From NCBI RefSeq assembly GCF_000469585.1, contig NZ_AWNK01000008.1:52934-116933 (forward strand): a stretch of 64,000 bases of DNA. Reading direction: 5' to 3'. This document shows, piece by piece, positions 9,013 through 17,694 of the stretch. The notes beneath the pieces are model-generated. The model made no database searches and was not told where the DNA came from. It was given only the letters and a program-made list of their open reading frames with translations. How positions within the stretch are numbered: position 1 is the first letter of the stretch; each line of letters begins with the position of its first letter. Made by a program: the position numbers and the translations under genes. The DNA comes from Chrysiogenes arsenatis DSM 11915. GTDB lineage: Bacteria > Chrysiogenota > Chrysiogenetes > Chrysiogenales > Chrysiogenaceae.

Positions 9013-10340
9013 GGTGCTCTCTGCACAGCAACAGCATTCGCCATACTCATACCAGCTTCCTGAAGCTCATCGATAAGCCGTTCTGAACGGCGCGCCAGCA
9101 AGGTATGCACTAACATGACAGGGATCGCCACCCCTAATCCATACATAGTTGTAATCAAGGCTTGCGAAATGCCACCCGCCATCAGGCGCGGGTCGCCAGA
9201 GCCATGCAGGGTAATCACTTGAAAGGTTTCAATCATTCCCATCACCGTGCCAAGCAGCCCCAGCAAAGGAGCAACCGCCGCACAAGCCGCAAGGAGAGCA
9301 ATGTTGCGCTCCAACGCAGGGACTTCGCGCAAGAGCGCTTCGTTCATCACCTGTTCACGGAGTGCGGCATCGTGTTCTGCCACAGCAACAACTTCTAGCG
9401 CAACGCGGCCAACAGCCGTTTGCTGCAACAATGACTGTTGCGCGTGTATCGCTGCCGCTCCACCATCACGCCACCACCGTATGACTTGCTCGGCGATCAC
9501 GCCACTCTGCGGTCGGTGCATATACAGACTGTAGAGCCGCTCAAGAATGAGCACGAAAGCAAAACATGCGACCGCCGCAATCGGATACATCAATATTCCG
9601 CCACGCGCCACGTGTGCGATGGGATCTTTGGGCTGCTGCCATTGTGCGGCAAAAGTACCATGCGTAAAATCGAGTAGCGCCACATCGCTTACGCCACGAA
9701 AATAGGCGGCTATTTGTTTGTTTTCATGCGCCGGAAGCCACGCAATCTGCTGCAAACGGCCATCGTCATTCCGCTGCACAATGCCGAAATCCTCGCCCTG
9801 TCGCGAATACGTGGCTAAGGTTCCGAGTGTCAAAATATCAACCTCCGCCTCCAGCCCTTCCGAGGTAAAGATCGGCAGACGGTGACGGCGCACATGCGAC
9901 GCAAAATCGATCAACCCACGATAGTCCGCTGTCAATCGCACAAGTGGATGAGCATGATCAGAAAAGGTATGTGTTGCCCGAAATACCGGATACTCGCTGA
10001 TAATTCGACTAAAATCGCTCTGTGCTACGGCAATACTTTGCTCAGCAAGCTGGAGTTGACGAAATGATTCACTAACGTTGGATTCGTCTGCCAGCATACG
10101 ACGGTATTCTTCTCCGTGCTGGCGCAAGGCTTTTTCCTCCTGCTCGAATGTAAGCAGAGATTTCTCCAACGCTTGCACCGCGCGGCGCAGGGCGTGCGGG
10201 TCAGAGCGGAGGGCTTCCAGCTCCACTTCAAATGCACGCGAACCAACTGACGCTTCCTGCGCGAGTGGTCGCAAATCCTGAGCAAGGAGCGGCGTCAGCA
10301 AAACACTCAGCCACAGCAAAACCAACAAGAGGTGCTTCAT
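9009..10340 (-). CDS. Long ExbB with periplasmic coiled-coil domain (TtpC-like)
   Basis: MotA/TolQ/ExbB protein with a large N-terminal periplasmic extension, as in TtpC of the Vibrio TonB2 system. Seen: a signal peptide (about 1-20), a glutamate/glutamine-rich helical region (about 30-125), a mixed periplasmic domain to about 245, then TM helices including GGILMYPIAAVACFAFVLIL and the ExbB core AAVAPLLGLLGTVMGMIETF with a final TM helix. The 443-residue length agrees with that family. It overlaps both neighbours by four bases (ATGA). It probably links the DUF3450 protein to the ExbB-ExbD-TonB complex. Confidence 0.88.
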   Translation of the reverse strand: MKHLLLVLLWLSVLLTPLLAQDLRPLAQEASVGSRAFEVELEALRSDPHALRRAVQALEKSLLTFEQEEKALRQHGEEYRRMLADESNVSESFRQLQLAEQSIAVAQSDFSRIISEYPVFRATHTFSDHAHPLVRLTADYRGLIDFASHVRRHRLPIFTSEGLEAEVDILTLGTLATYSRQGEDFGIVQRNDDGRLQQIAWLPAHENKQIAAYFRGVSDVALLDFTHGTFAAQWQQPKDPIAHVARGGILMYPIAAVACFAFVLILERLYSLYMHRPQSGVIAEQVIRWWRDGGAAAIHAQQSLLQQTAVGRVALEVVAVAEHDAALREQVMNEALLREVPALERNIALLAACAAVAPLLGLLGTVMGMIETFQVITLHGSGDPRLMAGGISQALITTMYGLGVAIPVMLVHTLLARRSERLIDELQEAGMSMANAVAVQRAP

Positions 10341-11017
10341 GGCGGGGTAATCCTTCCTATCGGTAGCGCCGTAAGCGCTGGCAGTTTGCGCCGTTCTATC
10401 TGTTCGCCAGCATCACGTATGGCCGCGTTGTACGATGCATCAATCCGCATGTATGCGGTTTTGTCAGCAACGGCGCGAGCGACCACCGCACCATCAGGCG
10501 TACTGAAAAAGTGCGCCAGCCCACCAACACGGAGTATCGATCCGCGATACCGTTCACCATCGATAACAACCGACCCTTGCTCACTTTCAGCAAAGCGCGC
10601 GCTGTCGGCCACGGCGCGATACGCTTCAAGCGTGCGCGTTATTTTTTCCGGCAGTGGGGTGGCGGCTACCACAAATTCTTGCTGCAACTCGCGAATCCAA
10701 CCGTAGCGTTCCGCTTCGAGAGCCGTCATCTCTGTTCCAGCCACGTGATGGAGTAATTGTTCCAAAGCGGCATCAACACTCTGTTCCATCGCCTGCAGTT
10801 CGGCCAGCGCCGTAGTTTTTCGGGCACGCTTGTGCTCTACGTCAGTCGCGAGCGTTTCGACCACCGCTCGCAATGTCTGCATATATGGTTCTTTGATCTG
10901 CATAACAGTCGACAGCTCGCGGTAGCGCTGTTCGAGTTGTGCCTGTTCGTCGCTCGCCACACTGTGGCCAACCAACATCATCGCCAGCGCCGTAGCACCA
11001 ACCAAAAAACGGTTCAT
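10337..11017 (-). CDS. DUF3450 family periplasmic protein
   Basis: Periplasmic coiled-coil protein that accompanies TonB2/TtpC operons; its biochemical role is not established. Seen: a signal peptide (MNRFLVGATALAMMLVGHSVAS), a long charged helical region (about 24-110) and a conserved-looking C-terminal domain with an ERYGWIRELQQEF segment and a VGGLAHFFSTPDG segment. Length 226 residues. Four-base overlaps on both sides show co-translation with the long ExbB downstream and the DUF4857-like gene upstream. Confidence 0.82.
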   Translation of the reverse strand: MNRFLVGATALAMMLVGHSVASDEQAQLEQRYRELSTVMQIKEPYMQTLRAVVETLATDVEHKRARKTTALAELQAMEQSVDAALEQLLHHVAGTEMTALEAERYGWIRELQQEFVVAATPLPEKITRTLEAYRAVADSARFAESEQGSVVIDGERYRGSILRVGGLAHFFSTPDGAVVARAVADKTAYMRIDASYNAAIRDAGEQIERRKLPALTALPIGRITPP

Positions 11018-12270
11018 ATTTCACCTCGTCGTATTGCGGGTAACGCTAGCAGGGGGATAAAAGCATAGAGGCCACAACACACGATAAGCAACATTTCGCC
11101 ATAGAGGTATCGCTCTTTGCATTGAGCACGGCGCAACACAAGAAAGCCAAGCGCCAGCACCATTCCGACACCCAAGGCGCGCGGCACGGTTTCGCTGAGA
11201 CTCACGGCGGGAAGTTGGCCGAAACGGCGGAGCGGGTCGGTGTGCGTCACAAACGGGAACAGTGCCCCATACAACCAACTGGCAGAGCCGCGAATTGCTG
11301 GTTCATAGGGATGAAAATAGCTCATCAACTGCGCGTAATGATTATCTGAAACGACAGTAGTTTCGCCATAGCGGTCAGAAACTTTCGCCACCATATTTTG
11401 TGGATCGCGTAAATAGTGCAACATATGGCGATTGGGGTCATACGGTACGGACGGCACTTCGCGTAACGTATACTTCTCCTTCATCAAATGGAACATTTTC
11501 CCCTGACGGGTAACAATCAATCCGTAATACGGCAAGTGTCGATTCTCTTTTTGCGTCATATAGATAATATCCATCCCAATGGAAATCGGCACGCTCACCA
11601 CGGTTGGCGTACCGTTGACCTGCACCAGATGGAAAAGGCTTCCATTGGCATCAATCAAAAAATACCCCGCGTCATACGGCTTGCGGACTGTCGGATTTCC
11701 CGCAATCAGCCGTGCCGGAAATCGGAAACCGGCATCGTGCAGTGCTGCCGTAAAGAGCGCGCTTTTTGCCCGATTGACCAGATTCGTTCTGGCATCGATA
11801 AATTCCAGTTGATCAGTACTCCGGAAAAGCTCGTCGGGCATATCGATACGGGCAAATTCGCCTTGCGATTCAAACAGGGGATAGAGCGGAATGCGTGCTT
11901 GTTGACGGGCAAAAAAACCATGGGGAATACCAACAAAATCGCGCTGCGTCAGCGCCAATTCTATTGTCACCGGCTCACCAGCCACCTGCTGGGGATAGAT
12001 TTCCCATTTTTCCAGATCACGAAAGTTGATAAAAGGGATAAGCTGCGAGTACTCATGCGCGGAGTACTCTTTCCCTGTTGCGTCAAAATAGCGCCGATGC
12101 CCGCTGATATCTTCTACGCTGTACACAACATCTTCCAGAATCTGTGAGTAATAGACCATTGGGCGATAGACTTTTTGCCCAAACGTCAAATGAAACAGGT
12201 GCGGTAACGTAATACTCAATCCGACGAGGGCGATAAGCACGGTAATATAGCGGATTCCCATCGCTATCAT
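11014..12270 (-). CDS. DUF4857-like membrane-anchored protein
   Basis: Unknown function; resembles DUF4857 proteins, which are usually encoded beside ABC-2-type membrane proteins. Seen: an N-terminal TM helix (about 7-25), a large extracytoplasmic domain (about 30-350) with many aromatic residues, and two C-terminal TM helices (about 355-410). Length 418 residues. It overlaps its neighbours by four bases on each side. The usual ABC ATPase partner is absent here. Assignment to DUF4857 is from memory of the family and is moderately sure; the membrane topology is seen directly. Confidence 0.6.
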   Translation of the reverse strand: MIAMGIRYITVLIALVGLSITLPHLFHLTFGQKVYRPMVYYSQILEDVVYSVEDISGHRRYFDATGKEYSAHEYSQLIPFINFRDLEKWEIYPQQVAGEPVTIELALTQRDFVGIPHGFFARQQARIPLYPLFESQGEFARIDMPDELFRSTDQLEFIDARTNLVNRAKSALFTAALHDAGFRFPARLIAGNPTVRKPYDAGYFLIDANGSLFHLVQVNGTPTVVSVPISIGMDIIYMTQKENRHLPYYGLIVTRQGKMFHLMKEKYTLREVPSVPYDPNRHMLHYLRDPQNMVAKVSDRYGETTVVSDNHYAQLMSYFHPYEPAIRGSASWLYGALFPFVTHTDPLRRFGQLPAVSLSETVPRALGVGMVLALGFLVLRRAQCKERYLYGEMLLIVCCGLYAFIPLLALPAIRRGEI

Positions 12271-12932
12271 TGTACCCCCTTACGAAAACGGAGAGCCGAA
12301 TAGAGCACCGCGAAGCTGTAGAGCACAGCCACCGCCAGCGCCAGCAGTACGGCAGAGAGGCTCGGATTATACACGGTAACATAAAAAAAACTCAGCGATG
12401 GCAGCAGCAGAATCAGCAGTTTTGCTCGCTGTCGCCAACGTGGCTCCAGCGTTATCGCCGCCACCATGCAGTAAGTAGCGACACTGCCGCCATACCAAAA
12501 TACCATCACCACCAAGGCTTCCTGATACACCTGCACGGGGTAGTAATAGGCACCGACGGCAAAAACAATCAGCGCATCGAAGCACCACACAAGGGTAATC
12601 ACCGCGATACCAAATCCAACCAGAGCACCCGTCATGCGGTATTCACTCACGGGCAAATGGCAGGAAAGGCGAAACCGCTTTTTATCAATTTCGGGGAGAT
12701 ATTGAAAAAGTCCGAGTGCCACGGCAAAGAGGTACAACGCCGGTTCGAACCAGTGAAAGTAGAACGTGTGCTTTTCAACCAGGTCATGCCACAACAACAC
12801 GGGGCGTATCTGAGAGAACTGTTTTGCCAAAGTCAGATAGGTATAGATGGCGACAGCCAGATGCAATACGGCTCCAGCCATGAGAAATCGCTTTGTTTTT
12901 ATCGACTCTTTCACCCAGACGTGCCTATACAT
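12267..12932 (-). CDS. Multi-pass membrane protein, ABC-2 permease-like
   Basis: First gene of the TonB2-type operon. About six hydrophobic helices are visible (near residues 18-40, 55-75, 95-125, 135-160, 170-190, 195-215), and the length is 221 residues. Start chosen at ATG 12932 because GGAGGGG lies just upstream; an earlier ATG at 12962 has no such site. The layout resembles small ABC-2-type membrane components, but no ATPase gene is present. It is divergent from tex, with a 154-base gap holding the promoters of both. Function unknown. Confidence 0.6.
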   Translation of the reverse strand: MYRHVWVKESIKTKRFLMAGAVLHLAVAIYTYLTLAKQFSQIRPVLLWHDLVEKHTFYFHWFEPALYLFAVALGLFQYLPEIDKKRFRLSCHLPVSEYRMTGALVGFGIAVITLVWCFDALIVFAVGAYYYPVQVYQEALVVMVFWYGGSVATYCMVAAITLEPRWRQRAKLLILLLPSLSFFYVTVYNPSLSAVLLALAVAVLYSFAVLYSALRFRKGVQ

Positions 12933-13086
12933 ACCCCCTCCAATCGCGTGAGATAATAGCACTCATTGACGTGAAAGCGTCAGTAGAAATGTATTCGCAA
13001 CAGCAAAAATATGGGCAGCCATCGCCTTCTGTGATACTCTCCTTACTGAAAAATTCACGCATCGCCTTGGTAAACAGGAGTAGAGA

Positions 13087-15222
13087 ATGTCCATCGACCC
13101 CACCGTTATTGCCCACATCGCCCGCGAAATGCACCTGCCGCAACATCACGTTGCCAACTGCCTCAACCTCCATCAGGAAGGATGCACCGTCCCGTTCATC
13201 ACCCGCTACCGCAAAGAACAAACCGGCGAAATGGACGAAGTCGTCGTCCGTGCCGTTATCGACCGCTTTACCTATCTCGAAAACCTTGCCAAGCGGAAGC
13301 AGGAAATTCTTGCCTCTATCGAAGAGCAAGGGAAGCTCACACCAGAACTCCAACTGGCAGTGGAGCGTTGCGAAAAAATGGTGGAGCTTGAAGACCTTTA
13401 CCTTCCGTACAAACAAAAGCGCAAAACACGTGCCTCTGTTGCGCGTGATCGTGGACTGGAGCCGCTGGCACAGACAATACTGGCAGGAGGCAATGTCGAC
13501 CCCACTCCGTTTGTCAATCCCGATAACGAACTGCTTGACACCGAAGCGGTACTGGCGGGAGCGATGGATATCATCTCCGAAATGGTGGCCGAAGATCCAC
13601 TGGTACGCAACACCGTGCGGCGCGAACTACAACACAACGGGGTTATCGAATGCCGCAAACGGCGCATTGCTCCCGACGACTCTCCGTACACCATGTACTA
13701 CGAATACGAAGAAAAACTCGGTGATATGCCACCACACCGCACTTTGGCCATTAACCGCGCCGAACGCGAAGACGCCATCCGCATAAAGCTCCTGTATGAC
13801 CGTGAGCAAATGGAAACCATGATCGGGCATATTGTGGCGGAAAAATACCCTACACACCACCCCACGTATGTCGAACTGGCGATAGCCGATGGACTCAAGC
13901 GGCTCGTTGTCCCTTCTATCGAAACGGAACTGCGCAATATGAAAACCGAAGAAGCTGAAGCGCATGCCGTTGCCGTGTTTGGCGAAAACTTACGTCACCT
14001 GCTGCTGACACCGCCGGTGCAAGTCGGCAACATTCTGGGCATCGACCCCGCATTTCGCACCGGTTGCAAAATAGTTGTTGTGAGCGTACAGGGCGATTTG
14101 CTCGACACGACCACTATTTACCCTGTTCCACCGCATAACGACGTCGTAAAAGCGAGCGCAGTGATCTGCGAACTGGTGCGCAAACATCAGGTCAAACTGA
14201 TTGCTATCGGGAATGGAACGGCTTCGGCAGAGACAGAAGAATTTATCAGCGAACTGATCACCAAGGCTCTGCCGGACGTTAAATACATGATCGTCAACGA
14301 AGCGGGAGCCAGCGTGTACAGTGTATCGGAAGTCGCGCGCGAAGAATTCCCCGATCACGACGCCACAGTACGCGGTGCGGTTTCTATCGCCCGCCGTGTC
14401 CTTGACCCGCTGGCCGAACTGGTGAAAATCGATCCTAAAAGCATCGGCGTTGGGCAATATCAACACGATCTGACACAGAGCTTTCTTTCCACGAAACTTC
14501 AAGAAGTCGTGGAAAGCGTCGTCAACTATGTCGGCGTCAACCTTAATACCGCCAGCGCATCGCTCTTACAATTCGTTTCCGGTGTCAATAGTGCCATTGC
14601 GCGCAATATCGTCGCGTATCGTCGCCAGATTGGCGGATTTTCAACACGCGAAGAGCTACTTGCTGTCCCTAAAATCGGCAAAGTCACATTTGAACAATGC
14701 GCCGGATTCTTGCGCGTCCCCGACGGGAAAAACCTGCTCGACAACACCAGCGTTCACCCCGAATCGTATCGCATCGCCCAGCAACTGCTGGAGCAGGTGC
14801 AAAACGATACGGCCAAACTCAAAACATTGGTAAATAAAAGCAAGGGAGGGATCGACAAACTGGCCGCAGAGCTTGGCTGCGGCGTACCAACCCTGCGCGA
14901 TATGATCGATCAACTTGCCCGCCCAGGACGCGACCCGCGGAGCGATCTGGAAAAACCGATTTTGCGCAGTTCAAAAGTTTCGCTCGAAGATATGCAAGAG
15001 GGGATGATTCTAGAAGGGGTGGTGCGCAACGTGGTTGATTTTGGCGCGTTTGTCGATGTCGGGCTGAAAAACGACGGGCTGGTGCATGTCAGTGAGCTGG
15101 CGGATCGCTTCGTCAAAAATCCGCACGACGTCATTGCGGTCGGCGCGCGGGTCAAAGTTAAAATCCTTGGAATTGATCGCGAGCGCAAGCGGCTGGCGTT
15201 GAGCATTAAACAGGCGTTGTAA
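13087..15222 (+). CDS. tex: Tex-family RNA-binding transcription accessory protein
   Basis: Conserved nucleic-acid-binding protein linked to transcription fidelity and stress. Seen in order: helical Tex N-terminal region with TRYRKEQTGEMDE, a YqgF/RNase H-like domain (ILGIDPAFRTGCKIVVVS), tandem helix-hairpin-helix motifs (VNLNTASASLLQFVSGVNSAIARNI region), and a C-terminal S1 domain (about 638-705; VVDFGAFVDVGLKNDGLVHVSEL). The 711-residue length is normal. AGGAG lies 9 bases before the ATG. A monocistronic gene converging on the Crp/Fnr gene through a REP array. Confidence 0.95.
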   Translation: MSIDPTVIAHIAREMHLPQHHVANCLNLHQEGCTVPFITRYRKEQTGEMDEVVVRAVIDRFTYLENLAKRKQEILASIEEQGKLTPELQLAVERCEKMVELEDLYLPYKQKRKTRASVARDRGLEPLAQTILAGGNVDPTPFVNPDNELLDTEAVLAGAMDIISEMVAEDPLVRNTVRRELQHNGVIECRKRRIAPDDSPYTMYYEYEEKLGDMPPHRTLAINRAEREDAIRIKLLYDREQMETMIGHIVAEKYPTHHPTYVELAIADGLKRLVVPSIETELRNMKTEEAEAHAVAVFGENLRHLLLTPPVQVGNILGIDPAFRTGCKIVVVSVQGDLLDTTTIYPVPPHNDVVKASAVICELVRKHQVKLIAIGNGTASAETEEFISELITKALPDVKYMIVNEAGASVYSVSEVAREEFPDHDATVRGAVSIARRVLDPLAELVKIDPKSIGVGQYQHDLTQSFLSTKLQEVVESVVNYVGVNLNTASASLLQFVSGVNSAIARNIVAYRRQIGGFSTREELLAVPKIGKVTFEQCAGFLRVPDGKNLLDNTSVHPESYRIAQQLLEQVQNDTAKLKTLVNKSKGGIDKLAAELGCGVPTLRDMIDQLARPGRDPRSDLEKPILRSSKVSLEDMQEGMILEGVVRNVVDFGAFVDVGLKNDGLVHVSELADRFVKNPHDVIAVGARVKVKILGIDRERKRLALSIKQAL

Positions 15223-15245
15223 GTATTTTCGGTTGTCAGCAAAAA

Positions 15246-15452
15246 GGGCGATCACACAGGATCGCCCCTACACAAAACATACAATTACCAACCACACAAA
15301 ACTACCAATCCCCCGTAGGGGCAGACCTACGTGTCTGCCCTTATCAACCACACAAAACCACCAATCCCCTGTAGGGGCAGACCTCTGTGTCTGCCCTTAT
15401 CAACCACACAAAACTACCAATCCCCCGTAGGGGCAGACCTACGTGTCTGCCC
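15246..15452. repeat. REP array, units spaced 56 bp
   Basis: A first palindrome (15246-15271, GGGCGATC loop GATCGCCCCTAC, GTAG head on the minus strand) is followed by three same-orientation REPs at 15315, 15371 and 15427 (GTAGGGGCAGACC, GTGTCTGCCC). The spacers carry the conserved words TTATCAACCACACAAAAC and CCAATCCCC. The period is exactly 56 bp. The array lies between the convergent tex and Crp/Fnr genes and ends eight bases before the regulator's stop codon. The core sequence matches the RAYT-linked array at 6604-6867, but the spacers differ. Confidence 0.88.
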
Positions 15453-15459
15453 TTGCAGG

Positions 15460-16113
15460 CTACTCTTCGTCCAACAACTCAATATCTTTCCCTTTCACTG
15501 CAATGATCCCTTCCAGCGAAAGCTTCTTGAGAATACGCGAAAACGTTTCTGGTGTCGTCCCCAACAGCACCGCAATATCACCTTTGGGCACCGGCAGCGT
15601 CACCACATTGCGCTTGCCCTCTTTTTTGCGAAGCAATTTCAGGTAGTTGATGAATTTTGTACTGACGTCACCCGTCGTCAGGTTTTCCACCAGTCCGACG
15701 AAATATTTGAGCCGCATGGAAAGGTTGCCGATGTAGCGCAAAGCAAAATCGGGCTGTGTTTTGACGAGCTCATGTAAACCACGCGCACTGATACCAAGAG
15801 CAATAATTGGCTCTAAGGCCTGTGAATTGACGGGATAATTCGTCCCTTTGAGGAGCAAAATTTCGGCGAACATTTCACCAGCATAAACGAAATGAACGAT
15901 GACTTCTTTCCCTTCGGCAGTGGTGCGAAACAGCTTGATGGTTCCTTTTAATAAAAACCAAACGTACTCGCCTTCGTCACCTTCTAAAAAGAGCAGTTCT
16001 TTTTTTCCTTTTTCAACAAGGGTGCAAATAGGGAAAAGGAATTTCGTGATTTCTGGGTCAGCACTACCAAGGTACTTGGTCTGAAATTTCAGTAAAGCCT
16101 CTTTTTTTTCCAT
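15460..16113 (-). CDS. Crp/Fnr family regulator, HcpR-like
   Basis: Transcription factor likely controlling the divergent hcp gene. Seen: a cyclic-nucleotide-binding-type beta-roll (about 35-125) and a winged helix whose recognition helix reads ETFSRILKKL (about 187-196), matching the E-xx-SR contacts of Fnr. Only one cysteine is present, so the Fnr iron-sulfur cluster is absent; some HcpR proteins sense NO through heme (family knowledge). Start set at ATG 16113, preceded by a weak CAGGT site, giving 217 residues; an in-frame extension to 16200 would overlap hcp. Its predicted site lies in the shared upstream region. Confidence 0.85.
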   Translation of the reverse strand: MEKKEALLKFQTKYLGSADPEITKFLFPICTLVEKGKKELLFLEGDEGEYVWFLLKGTIKLFRTTAEGKEVIVHFVYAGEMFAEILLLKGTNYPVNSQALEPIIALGISARGLHELVKTQPDFALRYIGNLSMRLKYFVGLVENLTTGDVSTKFINYLKLLRKKEGKRNVVTLPVPKGDIAVLLGTTPETFSRILKKLSLEGIIAVKGKDIELLDEE

Positions 16114-16116
16114 CTT

Positions 16117-16130
16117 TTGACCTGCATCAA
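16117..16130. promoter_or_regulatory. Fnr/HcpR-type operator between regulator and hcp
   Basis: TTGACCTGCATCAA matches the Fnr consensus TTGAT-N4-ATCAA at nine of ten positions. Its centre is 41.5 bases upstream of the start point implied by the -10 box at 16153, the classic class II activator spacing. It also sits just upstream of the regulator's own ATG, so it could repress or autoregulate that gene. The E-xx-SR recognition helix of the neighbouring regulator fits this half-site. Confidence 0.72.
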
Positions 16131-16152
16131 TTTTTTGGTGTACAAGGTGAGT

Positions 16153-16158
16153 TATAAC
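16153..16158 (+). promoter_or_regulatory. Predicted -10 box of the hcp promoter
   Basis: TATAAC, with no good -35 hexamer at 17 bases upstream, as expected of an activator-dependent promoter. The implied start near 16165 leaves a leader of about 28 bases to the hcp ATG. The surrounding ATAACGGTGTTAT (16154-16166) is a perfect inverted repeat with a three-base centre, so a second regulator could also bind here. Confidence 0.5.
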
Positions 16159-16192
16159 GGTGTTATCAAAAATTTCCAATAGGAGGCTCTTT

Positions 16193-17506
16193 ATGAGCAT
16201 GCATTGCTATCAGTGTTCTATGTCAACCCCAGATGGTTGCGGTTCTAAAGGTCAACCAGCCGGCAGCTGCGGTAAAGATGAAAACCTTTCTCGTATACAA
16301 GATATCATCATTTTCGGACTGAAAGGGATTGCAGCGTACCGCGTTCAGGCAAACCATTATGGTGCTGATCTTAAAGAAGTTGACGACATTGTCAACGAAG
16401 CCCTCTACTTTACCCTCACGAACGTCAACTTTAATTTCCAACAACACATTGATATGTTAATGAAAGTCGGTTCTGCTACCGCTAAAATCATGACCATTCT
16501 TGACAAAGCGCACACCGATGCTTTTGGCAGCCCAAGCCCTGTTAACGTAACTCAGAATAAGGTTCAGGGGAAAGCTATTCTTGTCAGCGGACACGATCAC
16601 CACTCGCTGAAGAAAATTCTTGAGCAATCAGCTGGCAAAGGAGTCAACGTCTACACGCACTCCGAAATGCTCCCATCGCACTCCTATCCAGAATTGGCCA
16701 AGTACGACCACCTGAAAGGGAACGTTGGCAAGTCTTGGTTTGATCAAAAAGATCTGTTCGCCAAGTTCCAAGGCGCCATTTTCATGAATACCAACTGTAT
16801 CGTGCCAACCAAAGGAAAGCCATACGTTGACCGTCTCTTTACCTACGCTCAAGTGGGCGCTGAAGGGACAACCATCATTGAGAACGACGACTTCACGCCA
16901 CTGATTAACAAAGCACTTGAATTACCAGAAACCAACTGGGATTCAAACGAAACCGTGGCGACGGGTCACCACCACTCGGTTATCCTTTCGCTTGCCCCGC
17001 AAATTATTGACGCGGTCAAAACCGGCAAACTTCGCCGTTTCTTTGTTATCGCTGGTTGCGACACTCCGGGTGTAGGTGGCGATTACTACCGTCAACTTGC
17101 CAGCATTATCCCGCAAGATTGCGTGATTTTGACCTCTTCATGCGGCAAATTCCGCTTTAACGATCTGGAATTCGGCACCGTTCCCGGCACTGACATCCCA
17201 CGCTACCTCGACCTTGGCCAGTGTAACGACTCCGTTGGTGGCGTGATCATCGCGTCACAACTTGCTCAAGTTTTTGGCTGTGGCATTAACGATTTGCCAC
17301 TTTCAATTGTCCTGAGCTGGATGGAACAAAAAGCCGTTGCGATCCTGCTGGCGCTCTTTAACATCGGAGTCAAAGACATCCGACTTGGCTTCCGCGCCCC
17401 ACAGTTTGTCAACGAAGATATCCTGAACTTCCTCGTCGATACATTTGACTTTAAACTGATTTCGACTCCAGAAAAAGACCTCGCGGATATGCTTGCCGGT
17501 CACTAA
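16193..17506 (+). CDS. hcp: Hydroxylamine reductase / hybrid-cluster protein, short form
   Basis: Hybrid iron-sulfur-oxo cluster enzyme linked to NO and hydroxylamine detoxification. Seen: N-terminal cysteines at 5, 8, 16 and 26, and cluster-ligand blocks GHDHHSL, MNTNCIVP, VIAGCDTPGVGGDYY, LTSSCGKFRFND, LGQCNDSVGG and SWMEQKAVAILLAL. At 437 residues it lacks the long helical insert of class I/II enzymes and so resembles class III. Start at ATG 16193 with AGGAGG nine bases upstream; an earlier in-frame start at 16160 has none. A divergent HcpR-like regulator and an Fnr-type site point to anaerobic or nitrosative induction. Confidence 0.93.
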   Translation: MSMHCYQCSMSTPDGCGSKGQPAGSCGKDENLSRIQDIIIFGLKGIAAYRVQANHYGADLKEVDDIVNEALYFTLTNVNFNFQQHIDMLMKVGSATAKIMTILDKAHTDAFGSPSPVNVTQNKVQGKAILVSGHDHHSLKKILEQSAGKGVNVYTHSEMLPSHSYPELAKYDHLKGNVGKSWFDQKDLFAKFQGAIFMNTNCIVPTKGKPYVDRLFTYAQVGAEGTTIIENDDFTPLINKALELPETNWDSNETVATGHHHSVILSLAPQIIDAVKTGKLRRFFVIAGCDTPGVGGDYYRQLASIIPQDCVILTSSCGKFRFNDLEFGTVPGTDIPRYLDLGQCNDSVGGVIIASQLAQVFGCGINDLPLSIVLSWMEQKAVAILLALFNIGVKDIRLGFRAPQFVNEDILNFLVDTFDFKLISTPEKDLADMLAGH

Positions 17507-17520
17507 GAAAACAACATAAC

Positions 17521-17584
17521 GGGCGATCAGACAAGATCGCCCTTGCAAAACCACAAAGAGGCAGACCATGCGTCTGCCTCTTTG
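17521..17584. terminator. Two hairpins downstream of hcp
   Basis: The first stem is GGGCGATC/GATCGCCC with a six-base loop (17521-17542). The second is CAAAGAGGCAGAC/GTCTGCCTCTTTG with a five-base loop (17554-17584). No long T-run follows, so they may be REP-derived hairpins serving as terminators and not a classical intrinsic terminator. Their cores share GGGCGATC and GGCAGAC with the GTAG REPs but lack the GTAG head. Confidence 0.6.
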
Positions 17585-17587
17585 CTG

Positions 17588-17690
17588 TCGTTTCGCTCGA
17601 AATGACAACTCCTCCCGTCATCTCGAACGCAGTGAGAGATCTCTCCCCAATTCCAAATTAAAAATTCAACATTCAAAATTACCATTTCCC
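17588..17690. repeat. Dispersed repeat: TCTCGAACGCAGTGAGA / TTTCGCTCGAAATGAC type with AT-rich tail
   Basis: A fragment of the TTTCGAGCGAAGCGAGAAA form (here on the other strand, TTTCGCTCGAAATGAC) is followed by GTCATCTCGAACGCAGTGAG and AGATCTCT, then by an AT-rich linker built from AATTC, AAATT and ATTCAAAATT words. The same combination recurs at 19498, 24961, 44229, 45224, 47448 and 48918. Each half is an imperfect palindrome. It lies between hcp and the minus-strand ATPase gene. Confidence 0.75.
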
Positions 17691-17694
17691 TGAG

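Noticed and set aside
15331..15777. 148-codon plus-strand frame over the REP array and regulator gene
   Set aside because: Antisense to the Crp/Fnr gene and built from repeat DNA.
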